This document shows, piece after piece, positions 6,962-9,578 of a stretch of DNA of 9,578 nucleotides. The stretch covers positions 1 to 9,578 of the forward strand of contig CAITKS010000033.1 of assembly GCA_903893085.1 (NCBI GenBank). The letters run 5' to 3'. Source of the DNA: an uncultured Actinomycetes bacterium. GTDB lineage: Bacteria > Actinomycetota > Actinomycetes > Nanopelagicales > Nanopelagicaceae. Numbering within the stretch: the stretch's first letter is position 1; each line of letters opens with the position of its first letter. Both the position numbers and the translations under genes were made by a program. Under the pieces are notes generated by a model. That model was not told where the DNA came from. It saw only the letters and a program-made list of their open reading frames with translations, and searched no databases.

Positions 6962-8212
6962 TCACTTCTTCTTATAACCTGTTGGGCAAGTTGGCTTAAC
7001 GGCCGTTACCTTCTTTAACTGATTTCCCTTTAAGCATGAAATTGTCGTTGGTTTTGGCGCGGCCTTTGGCTTTGGAGATGCGGTGGTTTTAACCGTTCCC
7101 GCCGCAGACATATTGCTCGCTGCAGCCTTAGATGAAGCCATCACATCAAAACTTGGATTCAACGAAATATCTAGCATCGGATCAGGAAACTCGAATCCGA
7201 ATACTTGAATAATAATTCGGCCATTCTTAACTGCAACTGCCTTAGTTGCTGCCGTTGATCCACCCTCAGTTGTGCGAACTGAAACCATCAGAGCAGATGC
7301 TGCATCTTCAACCTTGGTTAGGCCCCAAAGCGCTAAGGCATCAGCCGATGAGATTGTCGCGTAATAAAACCCAGTGTTAACGCTGGTGCCATCTGGAGCC
7401 AGACGCGGCGCCGATGCCTTATAACTTAGGGATTTTTTCTCAGCGTTCCAAACTGGAGTAGAAAGTTTGCAAAGCCCATTCGAGCCGACATAGATCTTTC
7501 CACTGCCACCTTCAAATGAGAAGCCAAGGGGATCATTTGAAGGAACGATAATTGATTGGAATTGAGTAACTACCGCGGATGAAACGCCTGCTTGTCCAGT
7601 GCAATCTTTGCTGCTTTTCGCTTGAGGCACTTTTACTGGGTAGCCTGCTATTTCAAATAAGCCTGCTTGAAAATCTACTGTTGCCTCAGTTGCAATCCCA
7701 TAAGTTACCCCGACTTTAAAATCTGAAATTCTTAGCTTCACTGAAATCAAAGCATCTGAGTTCAGATTTACGGGAGTTGTTGTGCTGGCTGTTGTTGCCG
7801 CCAAAGAGACGTTGTTACCTGGTGAAAATGTTGGCGCTGCATCAAGCATTAGCCAAGGAACGAATTCGTTGGCCGCTTTGGCGTCTACGTATAAACCATC
7901 ATAATTTTCGTTTGCAAAAGCAGCGTCAGCAGTCCAACGACCAGGAAGAGTTTTACCTGCGGCTACGTTATTTGAATTACCTGCTGCTGCACCCGCTGAT
8001 CCAGTTGCAACCCATGAAAGTGCAATCGCTTTCGCACCTGATGGAGTGACGCTAACTGACTCAATGCAATATGCGCCGCCACCTGCAGAACATGGAAGTA
8101 GCGATCCCTTAGGAAGTGAGATGCTGGCGTTGGCTGAAGGTGCACCAACTATGACCGCAGAGATTGCAAAGATCGCTGAAGTGATGCTGGCCAGTATTGA
8201 GGTGCGTTTCAT
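6962..8212 (-). CDS. Secreted protein of unknown function with Cys-x15-Cys lysine-rich C-terminal tail
   Basis: 416 residues; I do not recognise a family for the body. Residues 1-29 form a classical Sec signal peptide: MKRTS, a hydrophobic core to about 23, then ANA before SISLPKG, with likely cleavage after residue 29. The mature part is rich in Ala, Ser, Thr and Val with many predicted beta strands, which suits an extracellular fold. It has six cysteines (41, 49, 204, 248, 393, 409), possibly three disulphides. A Lys/Pro/Ala linker (about 374-390, with KPKAAPKP) leads to a tail from ISCLKGN to CPTGYKKK (391-416). I recall similar tails on other secreted proteins of freshwater actinobacteria, so it may be a surface-association module. 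No LPXTG or C-terminal membrane helix is seen. The start is the only in-frame choice, since a TAA lies three codons upstream, and its ribosome site is weak. The gene follows thiL after 107 nt of A/T-rich DNA and is probably expressed separately. Confidence 0.8.
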   Translation of the reverse strand: MKRTSILASITSAIFAISAVIVGAPSANASISLPKGSLLPCSAGGGAYCIESVSVTPSGAKAIALSWVATGSAGAAAGNSNNVAAGKTLPGRWTADAAFANENYDGLYVDAKAANEFVPWLMLDAAPTFSPGNNVSLAATTASTTTPVNLNSDALISVKLRISDFKVGVTYGIATEATVDFQAGLFEIAGYPVKVPQAKSSKDCTGQAGVSSAVVTQFQSIIVPSNDPLGFSFEGGSGKIYVGSNGLCKLSTPVWNAEKKSLSYKASAPRLAPDGTSVNTGFYYATISSADALALWGLTKVEDAASALMVSVRTTEGGSTAATKAVAVKNGRIIIQVFGFEFPDPMLDISLNPSFDVMASSKAAASNMSAAGTVKTTASPKPKAAPKPTTISCLKGNQLKKVTAVKPTCPTGYKKK

Positions 8213-8319
8213 TGGGCAAAATTATCGCCTCGTGAATAGGTAGGCAATAGCACCGCACTAAATTTCAGGTGTATAAATAAAAATAAAAAACGGTTATTGG
8301 TGCATAAAAATGAGAACTC

Positions 8320-9252
8320 TTATTTAAAATGTTTCCAGATTGGCTTATTCACGCTTGCGGGAACATTGGCTATGCCACTTCCTTCGCTGACTTCACCAAT
8401 TTGCATGCCAGGCAAATTCTTACCGGTTGCTAGCAGGACATGGTCCTCTCCCCCAGCGAATATGAATTGCCATACGCTTTGATTTAGGACATCTGCGACA
8501 GACTTTAGATCTGCAAATTCTGAGCTTGCCGAAATCCGATCCTCATCAAAGGTGAACTTAACACTTGACGCATCCGCCATTTGTAACGCCTGCTCGATCA
8601 GTGCATCACTGACATCACACATTGAGTGCGCACCTACTGCGTTGAATTTATAATCAATTGTTGGGTTTTTGTACTCGCGCACAGCAACAGATTGAGCATC
8701 AGTCACCGGCGTCAACCCAGATTCCAAGATTGCCAAACCCGCTGCAGACCAACCGGTTAGTGAGGAAAGAAAAATTCCATCACCGGGCTTTGCACCGCTT
8801 CGCGTCACTGGTGAATCGCAATGACCAATTGCCGTCATCGAAAGCACTATCTTTTCGCTGCGCGATAAGTCACCGCCTACGACATTCAATCCTGCTAGGT
8901 CTGCCTCAAATTTAATACCACGGGCAAGATCTTCAATCCATTCAATATTTTCATTTCCTGTAAGTGCGACAGCGACTAATAGATAATCAGGAGTTGCACC
9001 CATCGCCAAAATATCTGCCGCATTAGCAGCAGTAACTTTTCGGCCGATTTCAAAGGCGGTTGACCAGTCGGTACGAAAATGAATACCTTCGACGGCCATA
9101 TCCGTTGTCATTACTTGACGCTTATCTGTGCCTGCAACAACGGCAGCATCGTCACCAATGCCAATTTGTACTCGCGGGTCAGAGGTTGCAAATATCTCGC
9201 GAAGTCGAGAGATCACCTGCGCTTCCGTAAAATCCCCCGATTTATTTGCCAT
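8320..9252 (-). CDS. thiL: Thiamine-monophosphate kinase (ThiL)
   Basis: ThiL phosphorylates thiamine monophosphate to thiamine diphosphate using ATP, the last step of cofactor synthesis in the cytosol. At 310 residues it has normal length. Family motifs in order are IGDDAAVV (32-39), TTDMAVEGIHF (49-59), AANAADILAMGATP (75-88), VGGDLSRS (125-132), GDGIFLSSLTG (157-167), CDVSDALIEQ (212-221) and FAGGEDHVLL (265-274). The aspartates that bind Mg-nucleotide (GDD, TTD, GGD, DVSD) are present. Two mild departures from the common pattern are DVSDA where DVSDG is usual and GGEDH where GGEDY is common; I would not read loss of function into either. The ATG at 9252 has no ribosome site, but a TAGTCT hexamer ends 7 nt before it, so the mRNA may be leaderless. 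The gene is divergent, over 77 bp, from the RAM-domain gene, a pairing often seen in actinobacteria. No other thiamine gene is in the window. Confidence 0.95.
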   Translation of the reverse strand: MANKSGDFTEAQVISRLREIFATSDPRVQIGIGDDAAVVAGTDKRQVMTTDMAVEGIHFRTDWSTAFEIGRKVTAANAADILAMGATPDYLLVAVALTGNENIEWIEDLARGIKFEADLAGLNVVGGDLSRSEKIVLSMTAIGHCDSPVTRSGAKPGDGIFLSSLTGWSAAGLAILESGLTPVTDAQSVAVREYKNPTIDYKFNAVGAHSMCDVSDALIEQALQMADASSVKFTFDEDRISASSEFADLKSVADVLNQSVWQFIFAGGEDHVLLATGKNLPGMQIGEVSEGSGIANVPASVNKPIWKHFK

Positions 9253-9259
9253 AGCGCCA

Positions 9260-9265
9260 AGACTA
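9260..9265 (-). promoter_or_regulatory. Candidate -10 element for a leaderless thiL transcript
   Basis: The minus strand reads TAGTCT (TAnnnT pattern) and ends 7 nt before the A of the thiL ATG. Transcription would then begin at or within a base of the start codon. This fits the absence of a Shine-Dalgarno sequence. The -35 is poor (ATGACC, 19-nt spacer). Confidence 0.35.
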
Positions 9266-9329
9266 GAACATGGAGTACCTTTGTGGTCATCTTCAAAGGC
9301 GAAGCTTCTACGAGAAAGGCGTCACCACC

Positions 9330-9563
9330 ATGTCAGTTCAGGCATACATTTTGATTCAAACCGAAGTCGGCAAGGCATCAAGCGTTGCGCAATCCGTATC
9401 TGCAATCGCTGGCGTTACATTGGCTGAAGGCGTTACAGGTCCTTACGATGTAATCATGCGCGCTGAGGCTCCATCAATGGAAGAATTCGGCCGCTCAATA
9501 TTGTCTAAGGTGCAAGCTGTACCAGGCATTACTCGTACCTTGACTTGCCCTGTTACGTACTAA
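9330..9563 (+). CDS. Stand-alone Lrp/AsnC ligand-binding (RAM) domain protein
   Basis: 77 residues from ATG, and the whole protein is one alpha/beta sandwich of the kind that forms the effector domain of Lrp/AsnC regulators. It starts SVQAYILIQTEVGKA (strand 1), continues through VSAIAGVTLAEGVTGPYDVIMRAE (strand-turn-strand, with the usual G-x-YD), then a helix (MEEFGRSILSKVQ), and ends VPGITRTLTCPVT. The N-terminal helix-turn-helix of full Lrp proteins (about 60-70 residues) is missing, and upstream DNA does not encode one, so it cannot bind DNA in the usual way. Such proteins can assemble into dimers or decamers and may bind amino acids or modulate full-length Lrp partners. The start has GAAAGG (9314-9319) 10 nt upstream. 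It is divergent from thiL; TACCTT at 9276-9281 is a possible -10. The gene ends 15 nt before the window edge. The domain is clear, the physiological role unknown. Confidence 0.88.
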   Translation: MSVQAYILIQTEVGKASSVAQSVSAIAGVTLAEGVTGPYDVIMRAEAPSMEEFGRSILSKVQAVPGITRTLTCPVTY

Positions 9564-9578
9564 TTACCCAAACTTTAA

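Noticed and set aside
7777..8049. Plus-strand 90-residue open frame rich in Leu and Gln
   Set aside because: Shadow of the Ala/Thr-rich secreted protein; low-complexity composition and no start signals.
8281..8319. A/T-rich stretch after thiL as an intrinsic terminator
   Set aside because: On the minus strand there are T-runs, but only an A/T stem (AATAA/TTATT) precedes them, too weak to call.
9270..9329. N-terminal extension of the RAM-domain gene from the ATG at 9270
   Set aside because: The added 20 residues have no similarity to the domain and are too short for a helix-turn-helix; GAAAGG precedes the ATG at 9330.
1..9578. Mobile element, prophage, CRISPR or defence island
   Set aside because: No transposase, integrase, long terminal repeats, regularly spaced repeats or tRNA were seen; all genes are intact metabolic, ribosomal or repair genes apart from one unknown secreted protein.

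Overview
The window looks like chromosomal DNA of a low-to-moderate GC actinobacterium (roughly mid-40s % GC by eye, not counted). Three things suggest this. A thiL / stand-alone Lrp-ligand-domain / rpmB / recG neighbourhood is typical of actinobacteria. Cytochrome bd is encoded as cydA-cydB-cydD-cydC. A secreted protein ends in a Cys-x15-Cys, lysine-rich tail of a kind I associate with freshwater actinobacteria of the Nanopelagicales (acI) type. The lineage is an inference from style and memory, not from a search.

Layout. From position 6521 down to the left edge, the minus strand carries one tight run of genes: cydA, cydB, cydD, cydC and then the 5' part of recG, which is cut by the window edge. 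Spacings are 12 nt, a 4-nt ATGA overlap, another 4-nt ATGA overlap, and 5 nt, so transcription from the cydA promoter probably runs into recG. Divergent from cydA, across about 240 bp, is rpmB (ribosomal protein bL28) on the plus strand. It converges, with a 10-bp gap, on a gene for a secreted protein of unknown function (minus strand), which lies downstream of thiL (minus strand). thiL is divergent from a small plus-strand gene for a free-standing Lrp/AsnC ligand-binding (RAM) domain, which ends 15 bp before the right edge.

How the genes work together. CydA and CydB form the membrane-bound quinol:O2 oxidoreductase cytochrome bd, a high-affinity terminal oxidase with haems b558, b595 and d. 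CydD and CydC form the heterodimeric ABC exporter-type complex needed to assemble it. RecG (branched-DNA helicase), bL28 and ThiL (thiamine phosphate kinase) are housekeeping genes.

The only sizeable gene-free stretch is the cydA-rpmB intergenic region, which is under 300 bp. It is rich in dyad symmetry: a TGTG-N8-CAC motif resembling Rex or CRP-family sites, a perfect 12-bp palindrome two helical turns away, and two overlapping inverted repeats in the presumed cydA leader. I saw no tRNA, rRNA, CRISPR array, insertion sequence or phage gene. Nothing in the window looks like a wholly new system. The best leads are the cydA control region, the cyd operon sitting between rpmB and recG, and the secreted protein's C-terminal motif.
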